A stretch of 49,008 bases of DNA, taken from contig CATOSA010000015.1 in the NCBI GenBank assembly GCA_951812315.1, positions 1 to 49,008 of the forward strand. Direction: 5' to 3'. The DNA comes from an uncultured Burkholderiales bacterium (lineage in GTDB: Bacteria; Pseudomonadota; Gammaproteobacteria; Burkholderiales; Eutrophovitaceae). The position numbers and the translations under genes are program-made. The notes beneath the pieces are model-generated. The model had not been told where the DNA came from and did no database searches. It worked only from the letters and a program-made list of their open reading frames with translations. Positions 17,368-25,720 of the stretch are shown here, piece after piece (positions within the stretch are counted from its first letter, which is position 1; the number at the start of each line of letters is the position of its first letter).

Positions 17368-19227
17368 TCATCCAGATTGTTGTTCGCGCAATCTGCGGCG
17401 TACAACGAGTTGGCCGGCAATCGCGACCGAGATGATTGCCAGGCCAATCAGATCAGAAACGAGGCCCGGTTTGATCAGTAGCATCGCGGCGACAAGATAC
17501 AGAACCCGTTCCCACATGGATACGCGGCTGATGAGGTAGCCGGACAACCCTGACGCCAGGCAGACTACACCGATGACGGCAGTAAACGTCGTCTGCATGA
17601 CTTCGGCAGTCGTGCCAATGAACAACAAGGACGGTCCGAACACAAACATGAACGGAATGATGTAACCAGTCGCACCCAGGCGTAGCGCGGCGACGCTTGA
17701 CTCCCATAGAGCCGCCCGCGAAATGCCGTTAGCGGCATAGACGGCAAGCGCTACTGGCGGCGTGATCGCTGACAGTATCGCGAAATAAAACACGAACATG
17801 TGCGCGGCTTCGACAATCACGCCCAGTTTTACCAAGGCCGGCACCAACAATGCGGTTTGCATGATGTAGGCAGGTGCTGTCGGCATGCCCATTCCAAGCA
17901 GGATGCCGGCAATCATCGTAAGCCCGAGCGCGATCAGCATGTGATTGCCGGCGGCACGCAATACCAGGTCGGTAAATTCGAGACCGAGTCTGGTCATGAA
18001 TATGACACCGATCACGATGCCGGCACAGGCGCACGACAGTGCCACCATGACGGTGTTACGCGCGCCGACTTCCAGCGCGGTGACAACGTTTGCAAGGTGG
18101 ACGTACTGGCGTGTCGTCTTGCGCAGCAACGCGGTCGGAATCACGCTGGCAATGCCGCACAGTGCCGCGAACGGCGCACTGTAACCGGCCAGCAATGTGC
18201 CGACGATGATGATCAACGGCAGGAACAAATGACCGCGTTCTTTCAGTACCGTTCCCAGTTTTGGTAGCTCGGAGCGCGGAAGACCATGCATGTTCGTTCG
18301 TTTTGCCTCGAAATGCACGGTCATGAAAACGGCGATGTAGTAGAGCACAGCCGGGAGCAGGGCGAAGGCAGCGACGCTGAGATAACTGATACCCAGAAAC
18401 TCCGCCATGATGAATGCAGTGGCGCCCATGATCGGCGGCATGATCTGGCCGCCGGTTGATGCGACCGCTTCTACCGCACCTGCAAACGCCGGCTTGTAGC
18501 CGATGCGTTTCATCAACGGTATCGTAAACGTCCCGGTGGTCATGACATTGGCAACTGCGCTTCCGGACACCGTTCCGAACATGCCACTGGTGATGCAGGC
18601 GACCTTGGCCGGACCACCAGCGGTGTGGCCGGTCAGACTCATCGCAAAATCCATGAACAGTTGTCCAGTGCCAGTGCGCTCGACCAGCGCACCGAACAGG
18701 ATGAACAGCATCACATAGGTTGCCGACACGTACAGCGGAATTCCGAAAACACCTTCAGTTCCCAGGTACATCTGTTCGACAAGCTGGCGCATGTCGGCGC
18801 CACCGATGGTCAGTCCGTAGACCAGAAAACCGATCGCGGTCAGCGGTAGCGTCCAGCCTACGGCCCGTCGCGTCGCTTCCAGGACAAGCAGTACAGTGCC
18901 AATCGAGAACACCCAGTCGATGGGTCTGAGTTCATCGACGTAGGCCATCCGGTTGACCACATACTCTTGCTCGACCACGAGATAGCCGCACACGACGATG
19001 CTGGCAATAATCAGAACGAATTCCAGCCATCGCGGTTTATCGGCTTCGCCGTGACGCCGCGACATCGGCAGCATCAGAAACGCCAGTGTCAGTGCAAAAC
19101 CGAGGTGTACGCAGCGCAACGTCAGTGCGTCGGGCGGACCATACCAGGCAACAAAGAGGTGGAAGGCAGACATCGCCAATGCGACGACGGTTATTGTCCA
19201 GCCGATACCGGTCTTGTTCGTAAACAT
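17368..19227 (-). CDS. TRAP transporter fused permease (4TM + 12TM)
   Basis: Inner-membrane permease of a TAXI-type TRAP transporter, 619 residues. The small DctQ-like domain is fused in the first about 130 residues, followed by the DctM-like domain with GGQIMPPIMGATAFIMAEF and GMGMPTAPAYIM, both typical of the family. Such permeases import a carboxylate or other small organic acid with sodium. The partner binding protein is the next gene upstream on the same strand, 75 bases away, and is broken here. The permease frame itself is intact. Without the binding protein transport would be lost unless another binding protein serves. Confidence 0.95.
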   Translation of the reverse strand: MFTNKTGIGWTITVVALAMSAFHLFVAWYGPPDALTLRCVHLGFALTLAFLMLPMSRRHGEADKPRWLEFVLIIASIVVCGYLVVEQEYVVNRMAYVDELRPIDWVFSIGTVLLVLEATRRAVGWTLPLTAIGFLVYGLTIGGADMRQLVEQMYLGTEGVFGIPLYVSATYVMLFILFGALVERTGTGQLFMDFAMSLTGHTAGGPAKVACITSGMFGTVSGSAVANVMTTGTFTIPLMKRIGYKPAFAGAVEAVASTGGQIMPPIMGATAFIMAEFLGISYLSVAAFALLPAVLYYIAVFMTVHFEAKRTNMHGLPRSELPKLGTVLKERGHLFLPLIIIVGTLLAGYSAPFAALCGIASVIPTALLRKTTRQYVHLANVVTALEVGARNTVMVALSCACAGIVIGVIFMTRLGLEFTDLVLRAAGNHMLIALGLTMIAGILLGMGMPTAPAYIMQTALLVPALVKLGVIVEAAHMFVFYFAILSAITPPVALAVYAANGISRAALWESSVAALRLGATGYIIPFMFVFGPSLLFIGTTAEVMQTTFTAVIGVVCLASGLSGYLISRVSMWERVLYLVAAMLLIKPGLVSDLIGLAIISVAIAGQLVVRRRLREQQSG

Positions 19228-19302
19228 CGTGATTTAATTTTTATGCCGGTTACCTGGTGGCGCGAGATTGCTTTGCTGACGCGCTGCTAGTGAGGTATTA
19301 CG

Positions 19303-20263
19303 CTAATCAGCGCCCTTTTCCTTGTACCAGCGGGCCGCGCCGGGATGCATCGGCACGCCGATGTCTTTACCCATCGACGCCGGCGTGGCGCCCTGAATTG
19401 CGCGGGCAATCGCTGCGAGATCATCGCGGCCGTTGTATATGCTATCCAGCATGTCATACACGGTTTGCTCGTCCAGTTCGCAACGCGCAACAAAATGGGT
19501 CGCGTATTCCACCGTCGGCACATCCTGTTCCTGTCCGGGGTAGGTTCCTTTCGGAATGTAGCCGCGGCGGTATCCGGAGTTAAATTCGCGCATTCTCTCC
19601 AGCCCGTCGTCAGGAATGCCGATGAGCCGGACATCGCGCGCTGGCGAGATCCATGACAGCGCCTGCTGGAATGGTTGTTCCCAGAGTAAAGAACTGCGCG
19701 TTTCCATCTTTCATCAATGTCACCGAGTCGGTATAAGAACCGAAACTGACGCGTGACATGTTGTCGAATCCGAGATCGTATGCTTGTAGCAAGTGGCCGG
19801 TGATCGCCTCGCCGGTGTTACCTTTTTGCTGGCCTGCAAGAGCCTTGCTTTTCAGGTCAGCAGGGGTGTTGATGCCGGAACCGGCAACCGTGACGACCTG
19901 AAAAAACTGCGGATAGAGCGTCGCGACATTGCAGATGTTTGTCGCCTTTTTGTCGAATGGTGGCTTGCCGTTGATACCGTCGACAGTCGACACCGAGTTG
20001 GCCAGGCCGATTTGCGCCTGGCCTGACTCGACCGCTTTGACATTGGCTATGCCTGCGCCAGGAAGCACCTGGACCGATATGCCTTCGATTCTTCCTTCAA
20101 TGCGATTCTTGATCGCGCCGCCCAACGGATACCACGAGCCGCCCTGCGGGCCGGTGACGAATTTGATCCGCGTCGTCGACGAGTCCGAGCAACCGGTGAT
20201 TGAAATGCTGACCAGAATTACCAGCAGTGCTGCGCAAACTGAACTCAAGTGATTTTTCTTCAT
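19303..20263 (-). pseudogene. TAXI-family TRAP solute-binding lipoprotein, frameshifted
   Basis: Periplasmic solute receptor of the TRAP-TAXI system. The first part (from 20263) has a lipoprotein signal with SITGC, then IKFVTGPQGGSWYPLGGAI and GQAQIGLANS, typical of TAXI receptors. It leaves frame at about 19634-19642, a GC-repeat stretch; the C-terminal part reads on in another frame as DVRLIGIPDDGLERMREFNSGYRRGYIPKGTYPGQ. One inserted or two deleted bases explain the change. The product would lose about 110 C-terminal residues. Upstream of the intact permease on the same strand. Confidence 0.9.
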
Positions 20264-20341
20264 TGCATCAGCATCCTGATTTCAATGTAATTTTCGTATG
20301 AACAGTATGTCCGGACCTGTCGAAACGAGCGAAGCACGGCA

Positions 20342-21265
20342 CTAGATCAGCGTCACACGGTAGCCAACGCGAGGAAAATGTATGCAAACAGTCCCGACGC
20401 GTTCTTCGCTGTGCAGTATCGCGATACTGTCACGAGCGACCAGGCGCACCTCACCGCTTACCGGTGTTTCGCCGCCGTCAACGTCAGCGACGATGCTCAC
20501 TTTCATACCCGGTTCGATGCCTTGCGTGTCGTGCGCATCGGCTTGCACAGGCGTACCGGTTTCGGCCGACTTCGCGGTTTCCAGCGCTTCCACCGCCGTC
20601 ATGTCCGATGGCGTGCCATGGCCAATGGCTGCAACTCTTTTCTCCCACGCTTCAATTGCCGCAAATTCGGCGAGAAACTCCGGCCCTTGCGGCCAGCGCC
20701 CGCGGACAAACCAGACAAGGTAATAGGCGACTGCGTCGGGCAGTCCGGGCTGATCGCCGAGAATGAATTTGCGCCCGGTAGCGAGTCGTTGATCCAGCCA
20801 GCCCAACTGCCCGCGTAGCTGCGCGGCGCTGTGCGGAACGCCGGCCTTGATTTTCTGGAAATCGTAGTTTGGACCGAAATACAACCGGCCGCGGTCTTTT
20901 GCGAATGCTTCAGGTAGTTGGTCCGCGCCTGCGCCCAATATGACCGCCGCGGCCGCGTCAAATACATAGTCGGTCCAGCGGTTCACAGCCCATGGCATTC
21001 CATCACCGCCGCCCGGAAAGAATGTGGGTTCCGGAAAGCGCCTCTGTAACTCTCGCAAAATACACTGGCTGTCACAATAAATATCGGCACCAATCTGCAT
21101 CACCGGCGTGCGCCGGAACCCGCCCGTCAGCGGCATCAGGTCAGGTTTTGGCGGTACGCGTGGAATCTCGACCGAACGCCAGGCGAGCTGTTTTATGCCA
21201 AGTGCGACGCGCACCTTTTCGGAAAAAGGTGACGGCGGATAGTGATGAAGTATGACGTCGTTCAA
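20342..21265 (-). CDS. Glutathione S-transferase family protein
   Basis: GST-fold protein of 307 residues. The N-terminal thioredoxin-like domain has HHYPPSPFSEKVRVALG, with the Ser/Cys position of bacterial GSTs, and RTPVMQIGADIYCDSQCILREL covers the glutathione gamma-glutamyl site. A helical domain follows to about residue 220 (ILGDQPGLPDAVAYYLVW). The last about 70 residues form an extra beta-rich tail (GMKVSIVADVDGG to VGYRVTLI), seen in a subset of the family. The substrate is unknown. It lies in the minus-strand run between the broken SDR and the broken TAXI genes; a role in the same catabolic pathway is inferred only from position. Confidence 0.88.
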   Translation of the reverse strand: MNDVILHHYPPSPFSEKVRVALGIKQLAWRSVEIPRVPPKPDLMPLTGGFRRTPVMQIGADIYCDSQCILRELQRRFPEPTFFPGGGDGMPWAVNRWTDYVFDAAAAVILGAGADQLPEAFAKDRGRLYFGPNYDFQKIKAGVPHSAAQLRGQLGWLDQRLATGRKFILGDQPGLPDAVAYYLVWFVRGRWPQGPEFLAEFAAIEAWEKRVAAIGHGTPSDMTAVEALETAKSAETGTPVQADAHDTQGIEPGMKVSIVADVDGGETPVSGEVRLVARDSIAILHSEERVGTVCIHFPRVGYRVTLI

Positions 21266-21427
21266 GATGACTCCCCCTGTGATCCCGTCTGACGCGGGAC
21301 TATTCTGTTTTGTGCTTCCGGCCGATCAGGCTCGCGCGCCTTCGAATGCGGCCGCGTCTCGGAAAATTCGGCGCGCTGCGGTTTGATTTTGGCCGCAGCG
21401 CGATTGACGAAATGTGTTCAGCCCGTC

Positions 21428-22190
21428 TCAGCCGACAATGGTCACGCCGCCATCCGCAACAATTGTCTGGCCGGTGACAAATGCGCCTGCCGGCGAAGCG
21501 AGAAAGACCGCAATGCCTCCGATGTCGTCCGGGTCGCCGAGTCTGCGCAGCGGCGTCTGGGTTTCGTACTTCTTGCGAAGGTCCGGGTTCCCAAAGCGCA
21601 CGCGCAAAATCAGTCTTGATCAGCCCGGGCGCGATGCAGTTGACGCGAATGTTGTGCTCGCCCCATTCCATCGCGAGGTTGCGCGCGAGCTGCATGTCGG
21701 CTGCTTTCGAGATTGCGTAGGCGCCCAACACCGCCGACCCTTTGAGCCCGCCGATTGACGATACGATGACGACTGCGCCGTCTTTGCGTTCAGCCATATC
21801 GGGCAAAACCATGTTGGCAAGCCAATGATTGCTGACGATATTGTTGCGCAGGGTTTTGTCAAACGCTTCGTCCGGCATCTCGGCCATTGGCCCGTAATAC
21901 GGATTGGAAGCCGCATTGCATACGAGTACGTCGATGCGTCCCCATTGCTTGCGGGTTTCTGATACGAGTTTTTCGAGCTGAGTCTTGTCCGAAATATTTG
22001 CCGGTATGGCAATGGCTTCGCCGCCACTGTCTCGAATAGACTTGACGACCGCCTCGCAGGCATCTGCCTTGCGGCTGGATATAACGACTTTTGCCCCTGC
22101 CGCTGCAAGGTGTTCGGCGATGGAACGGCCAATTCCTCGGCTGGAGCCCGTAATGACGGCGACTTTTCCGTCCAGATTGAACGCATTCAT
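21428..22190 (-). pseudogene. SDR-family oxidoreductase, frameshifted near C-terminus
   Basis: Short-chain dehydrogenase/reductase. From ATG 22190 the frame gives GSSRGIGRS (cofactor TGxxxGxG region), VCNAAS, and the catalytic Ser with AYAISKAADM, up to IKTDFARALWE. The family C-terminus then continues one frame over as NPDLRKKYETQTPLRRLGDPDDIGG to TGQTIVADGGVTIVG, ending at 21428. The break is at 21588-21593 (GGG/AA stretch); a two-base loss restores ALWENPDL. The out-of-frame product would replace the last about 70 residues by unrelated sequence up to 21300. The catalytic residues are upstream of the break, but the fold is not likely to survive. Confidence 0.9.
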
Positions 22191-22366
22191 AATTTAATCC
22201 GATTGGCTGGTGGGTTAATGGATGAAGATACTCGCACGAATCCGTGCCGGTCCAGCGAAACAATATCAGATTATCTGTTCGCTTACGGGCGGCGTTTGAA
22301 CGGCGCCGCATGGCGTGCGCGAAGATGCGGGCATGTCGGCCGATTCGTCTGGAAAAGCGACGGTCC

Positions 22367-22975
22367 TCAGTCAGGCAAATCGCCGGGCAGTGCAAATCGA
22401 TGCCGGCTGGTGCAATAACGCGTTCCGAAGATTCGGCCGACCGGAAAATAACCGTCCTCGGATACGCGTTTGGTGTCCGGGTCGACGAGACCATCGCGCG
22501 CGTAGACGTGCACGACTTCGCCCAGGATGATGTCACGAGCATCGCTGATCTCGATGCGCTGGAACAGGCGGCATTCGAAGCTCACCGGTGCTTCGGCAAC
22601 ACGCGGATGAGCTACGACCTTGCCCGGTGCTTCGGTAAAGCCGGCTTTGGTGAACTCGCTGACCGATTCCGGAAACTCCTCGCTGGAAATATGCATACCG
22701 TTGGCGATTGCCTCGTCCACCAGGTTGACGACAAATTCGCCGGTGCGCAGGATATTGGCAAGCGAGTGTTTGGTGTTGCTGTCAGTGCGCGGGCCGAAAC
22801 TGATCATCACCAACGGCGGTTCTTCGCAAACTGCATTGAACCAGGAATAAGGGGCGCAATTGGCAATGCCGTTCTCGCTCCGTGTGGACACCAGCGCGAT
22901 AGGCCTTGGAAATACAAGACCCGCGAGAATCTTGTAGCGTTCAATTCGGGTGAGACTATCTGCGCTCAGTTCCAT
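22367..22975 (-). CDS. Flavin reductase family protein
   Basis: Second flavin-binding split-barrel protein of the window, 202 residues, of the flavoredoxin/PA-type branch rather than the DIM6/HpaC branch at 14371. Characteristic: LVFPRPIALVSTRSENGIANCAPYSWFN, PPLVMISFGPR, DSNTKHSLANI, EFVVNLVDE, and FECRLFQRIEI. It probably supplies reduced flavin or acts as a flavin-dependent oxidoreductase. The ABM monooxygenase gene stops 3 bases before its ATG, so the two are almost certainly co-transcribed. The last residues RYCTSRHRFALPGDLPD fit the usual C-terminus of the family. Confidence 0.92.
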   Translation of the reverse strand: MELSADSLTRIERYKILAGLVFPRPIALVSTRSENGIANCAPYSWFNAVCEEPPLVMISFGPRTDSNTKHSLANILRTGEFVVNLVDEAIANGMHISSEEFPESVSEFTKAGFTEAPGKVVAHPRVAEAPVSFECRLFQRIEISDARDIILGEVVHVYARDGLVDPDTKRVSEDGYFPVGRIFGTRYCTSRHRFALPGDLPD

Positions 22976-22978
22976 GGG

Positions 22979-23275
22979 TCAGGATGCAACGCGGGTGAAA
23001 ATATTGCGCGAACGGGAATCGAGCAGGGGCACGGCGGTATTCAGATAATTCTTGAAATGCGCCGTTTGCTGATGGGCATCAAACGCATCAGCGTCGTCGT
23101 AAACTTCGTAGTAGGCAACTTTCTTCGGGTCGTCCGGGTCGACAACCACATCAAATTGCCTGCAGCCCGGTTCAGTGGAGCGTGTTGCCTCGGCGTTGGC
23201 AAGAGCCATTGGCATGAATCGGTCAACAGCGTCCGGTTTGATCTGAATATTCACAACAAGCACGAATTCGCTCAT
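22979..23275 (-). CDS. Antibiotic biosynthesis monooxygenase (ABM) domain protein
   Basis: Small ferredoxin-like ABM-fold protein, 98 residues, with the typical layout: VLVVNIQIKPDAVDRFMPMAL, ST-EPGCRQFDVVVDPDDPKKVAYYEVYDDADAFDAH, and HFKNYLNTAVPLL. Family members are cofactor-free quinol-forming monooxygenases or unrelated stress or heme enzymes, so the reaction is not determined. The downstream flavin reductase starts 3 bases after the stop. It resembles YgiN-type quinol monooxygenases in size and motif spacing. The other ABM protein of the window (42773) is a different paralogue. Confidence 0.9.
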   Translation of the reverse strand: MSEFVLVVNIQIKPDAVDRFMPMALANAEATRSTEPGCRQFDVVVDPDDPKKVAYYEVYDDADAFDAHQQTAHFKNYLNTAVPLLDSRSRNIFTRVAS

Positions 23276-23346
23276 TATCTGGTGCCCTTTTCTTTCTTGA
23301 CGATGTAATGATTAGCATGACCGCTGTCGTTAGCGGTTGCGCATGC

Positions 23347-24335
23347 TCACGTATTGTCCAGTGACGAGAGAAATGTCTTCAGGAAATCATTGACCTCTTT
23401 CGGCCGCTCTTGCTGTATCCAGTGACCTGCGCCTTCAATGATTGTGCACACGCGCAAGTCGTCCACCCAGCGTTTCATGTTCTCTACCATGTCTACTCCG
23501 GGTATGAAGCGCAACACGGCGTCGCGACTACCGGCGACGAAGCACGTTGGTCTGGTAATGCGGGCACCCTCCAGCGCAGTGAGTCGTTCCCAGTCACGAT
23601 CCTGGTTACGGTAACGATTGAGCGTGCCACGGAAGCCATTTTTCTCGAATTGGGCAGCGTAGTAATCGAGATCGCTTTCGGATAGCCAGGACGGAAATAC
23701 GTCGGGGTCGGGCATGTCGTCGAGCATGCGAGCATCCCGCGGCTTGTCCGCCTTGAACATGCCATTCGGCGCATCGCCGGATCCCGAGTAATAAATTTTG
23801 CGTAATGCAGTACGGATGTCGGCTTCGAATTCCGCTTCGGCAACCCCGGGTTCCTGGAAATACAGTTGGTAGAAAAAGCGCTCTTGATAGAGCTCGCGCC
23901 ACAGTGCCATTGACGACATCTTGGCTCGTGGCGAATACGGCACGCTCATCGCTGCAACCGCCCGCACCCGTTGCGGGTGCAGGCGGTCGTGTTCCAGACA
24001 ATAGGCGCGCCCCAGTCGTGACCGAACAGGACCGCCTGCTCTTCGCCAAAGTGATCGATCAAGCCGAGCACATCGCCGATCATTGTTTCCATGTCATACG
24101 CTTCGATTGGTTGCGGTGCATCGCTGCCACCATAGCCGCGTACGTCCGGAACGACGACGCGGTAACCTGCGTCGCGCACAAGATCGATCTGATGGCGCCA
24201 TGAATACCAGGATTCCGGCCAACCGTGCACCATGATTGCAAGCGGGCCGCTTCCTTCAACGACGCAGCGAAGCGTCACGCCATTGGTGGCAATTCTTTCA
24301 AATTGCCGATTCAGGTTTGGGTTGTCTAACGCCAT
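23347..24335 (-). pseudogene. Alpha/beta hydrolase, epoxide hydrolase-like, frameshifted
   Basis: Epoxide hydrolase-type alpha/beta hydrolase. The first part from ATG 24335 has HGWPESWYSWR (oxyanion), DVRGYGGSD, and GHDWGAPIVWN with the nucleophilic Asp. At about 23985-23992 the frame changes; the rest reads on as RLHPQRVRAVAAMSVPYSPR, through the cap and GAGHWIQQERP with the catalytic His. One added base restores the normal sequence. The ATG overlaps the last 10 bases of the DUF1840 gene, so the two were translationally coupled. Downstream are the ABM and flavin reductase genes, in line with a pathway opening an epoxide or similar ring. Confidence 0.9.
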
Positions 24336-24634
24336 AACACCTCACATTTTCTTTTGGCTGCCCGCTCCAGCAGTTCTATGAGTGGAAACGCGCGCTGCCT
24401 TAGTGATACCGGAAGTTCGTATTCGTGATCGTTTGCTGTTTGCTCCCGTGCCGGGGCGGCAGCATCCGATTGGGTGGCTGCCGCGGCTTTCAGACGCTCA
24501 ACAGCGGCCGGAATATCCTCCGGTAAAATTGCACTGGGTATCTCGCCTGTATGCCCCATCGCCTTCAGGAGCTGTCCCGCGACCTCGCCGAACATCGTGA
24601 GTGTTCCCGCGTCACTGTCAAATCTCACTAGCAT
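24326..24634 (-). CDS. DUF1840 domain-containing protein
   Basis: Small protein of 102 residues with DUF1840: MLVRFDSDAGTLTMFGEVAGQLLKAMGH at the N-terminus, IPSAILPEDIPAAVERLKAA in the middle, and LRQRAFPLIELLERAAKRKCEVLW at the end. Function is unknown for the family; it is common in Beta- and Gammaproteobacteria. The variable central stretch (about residues 50-75) is charged and probably disordered. Its stop overlaps the start of the hydrolase gene by 10 bases. It begins the minus-strand run and is divergent from the DsbA-like gene. Confidence 0.9.
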   Translation of the reverse strand: MLVRFDSDAGTLTMFGEVAGQLLKAMGHTGEIPSAILPEDIPAAVERLKAAAATQSDAAAPAREQTANDHEYELPVSLRQRAFPLIELLERAAKRKCEVLWR

Positions 24635-24674
24635 GTCATTCTCGCAACCATTCGATTGGCGCCACCAATTTATC

Positions 24675-24747
24675 GAGACACTCGTTGTTATTGAGACACT
24701 CGATATTATTGAGGCGCTCGTTGTTTGTTGGACACTCGTTGTATATC
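24675..24747. repeat. 18-bp tandem repeat, 4 units
   Basis: Units at 24675-24692, 24693-24710, 24711-24729 and 24730-24747 share GAGACACTCGTTGTTATT with substitutions (GGACACTCGTTGT in the last). They fill part of the divergent region between the DUF1840 and DsbA-like genes, so they could influence either promoter. No dyad is present within a unit. A minus-strand open frame reads them as six-residue Asn/Glu/Cys repeats, but it has no family similarity. Confidence 0.88.
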
Positions 24748-24897
24748 GGACAATGGCGCAAGCCTATCGCAGTTTTGCCGGCCATGCTGCTGCTATGCTT
24801 CAGAAATACGGTGCGCCAGCATGTTCTTGCGGTACCAATAACGTTTCTATCGGGATGTGAATCGTGAACTAAAGTCAAAATCCAGCATTTTTCGGAC

Positions 24898-25545
24898 GTG
24901 TTGTGCGTGTGGGCTTACGTGTCGCAAGTGCGCATAGATGAACTGAAGCACAGTTTCTCCGATCAGATCGAGATGAACTACCACTTCGTGCAGGTGTTCG
25001 GCCATGTCCATCAGAAACTTGAAACCCAATGGGGGCAGCGGGGCGGGGCAGCTGCCTACGGCCAGCACGTAAAAGAGGTGATCGGCAAGTTCGAACACGT
25101 GCCCGTGCACCCCGATATCTGGCAGCGTGACATACCGCGCTCGTCGTTGCCGGCGCACCTTTTTCTGAGTGCGCTCAAGCTGCTCGACCCGCAACCGCCG
25201 CGAACAGATGGGCGTTCAACGTTGGAATGCGCGGCCTGGGCGGTGCGCGAGGCATTTTTCAGGGATCGTGTGGATGTGTCCCAACGGGACGAGTTGTTCA
25301 CGATCGCGGAAGGACTGGACTTGCCGGTAGAGCGAATCAGGACCATTCTCGATAGCGGCGCGGCACATGCGTTGTTGTCGGAGGACATTGCGGCGGCGCG
25401 TGACCAGTCAATTCGATTCAGTCCGACGTTGTTATTCAATGAGGGGCGGCAATTGCTTACCGGCAATGTCGGTTACCGGGTCATCGAAGCGAATGTGCGC
25501 GAACTGCTGCGCGCGCCCACTGAGCATCAGTCGTCGTGGTGCTGA
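24898..25545 (+). CDS. DsbA/FrnE-family thioredoxin-fold protein, start uncertain
   Basis: DsbA-like (2-hydroxychromene-2-carboxylate isomerase/FrnE) fold without signal peptide. Visible: DVLCVWAYVSQVRIDEL at the N-terminus (where DsbA has CxxC there is a single Cys, LCVWAY), a helical insert, and FSPTLLFNEGRQLLTGNVGYRVIEANVREL with the cis-Pro loop. The GTG at 24898 removes the first beta strand; the same frame reads KVKIQHFSD immediately upstream with no start codon before a TGA. A single-base insertion near 24866-24870 would link it to GTG AAC. So the N-terminus is probably truncated or damaged. The acyl-CoA ligase follows on the same strand. Confidence 0.83.
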   Translation: MLCVWAYVSQVRIDELKHSFSDQIEMNYHFVQVFGHVHQKLETQWGQRGGAAAYGQHVKEVIGKFEHVPVHPDIWQRDIPRSSLPAHLFLSALKLLDPQPPRTDGRSTLECAAWAVREAFFRDRVDVSQRDELFTIAEGLDLPVERIRTILDSGAAHALLSEDIAAARDQSIRFSPTLLFNEGRQLLTGNVGYRVIEANVRELLRAPTEHQSSWC

Positions 25546-25720
25546 ACCCGCTCTTGGGATCGGATCACGGCGCTCCGTGCGCAGATGTGGCCGGTTTTGG
25601 TTGGGTTAGCCGCAAACCCCTGACCAGCCTTGCGTGCGCGCCGGTGTCCGCCGCATTCTGCAACGATCAGACAATGAGATGTTCCCGGATGTCCGTACAT
25701 TTGCAGGCCGGGCGCCAATC

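Noticed and set aside
24636..24878. Minus-strand 80-residue frame with Asn-rich six-residue repeats
   Set aside because: It is only the translation of the 18-bp DNA tandem repeat; no ribosome site or family match.
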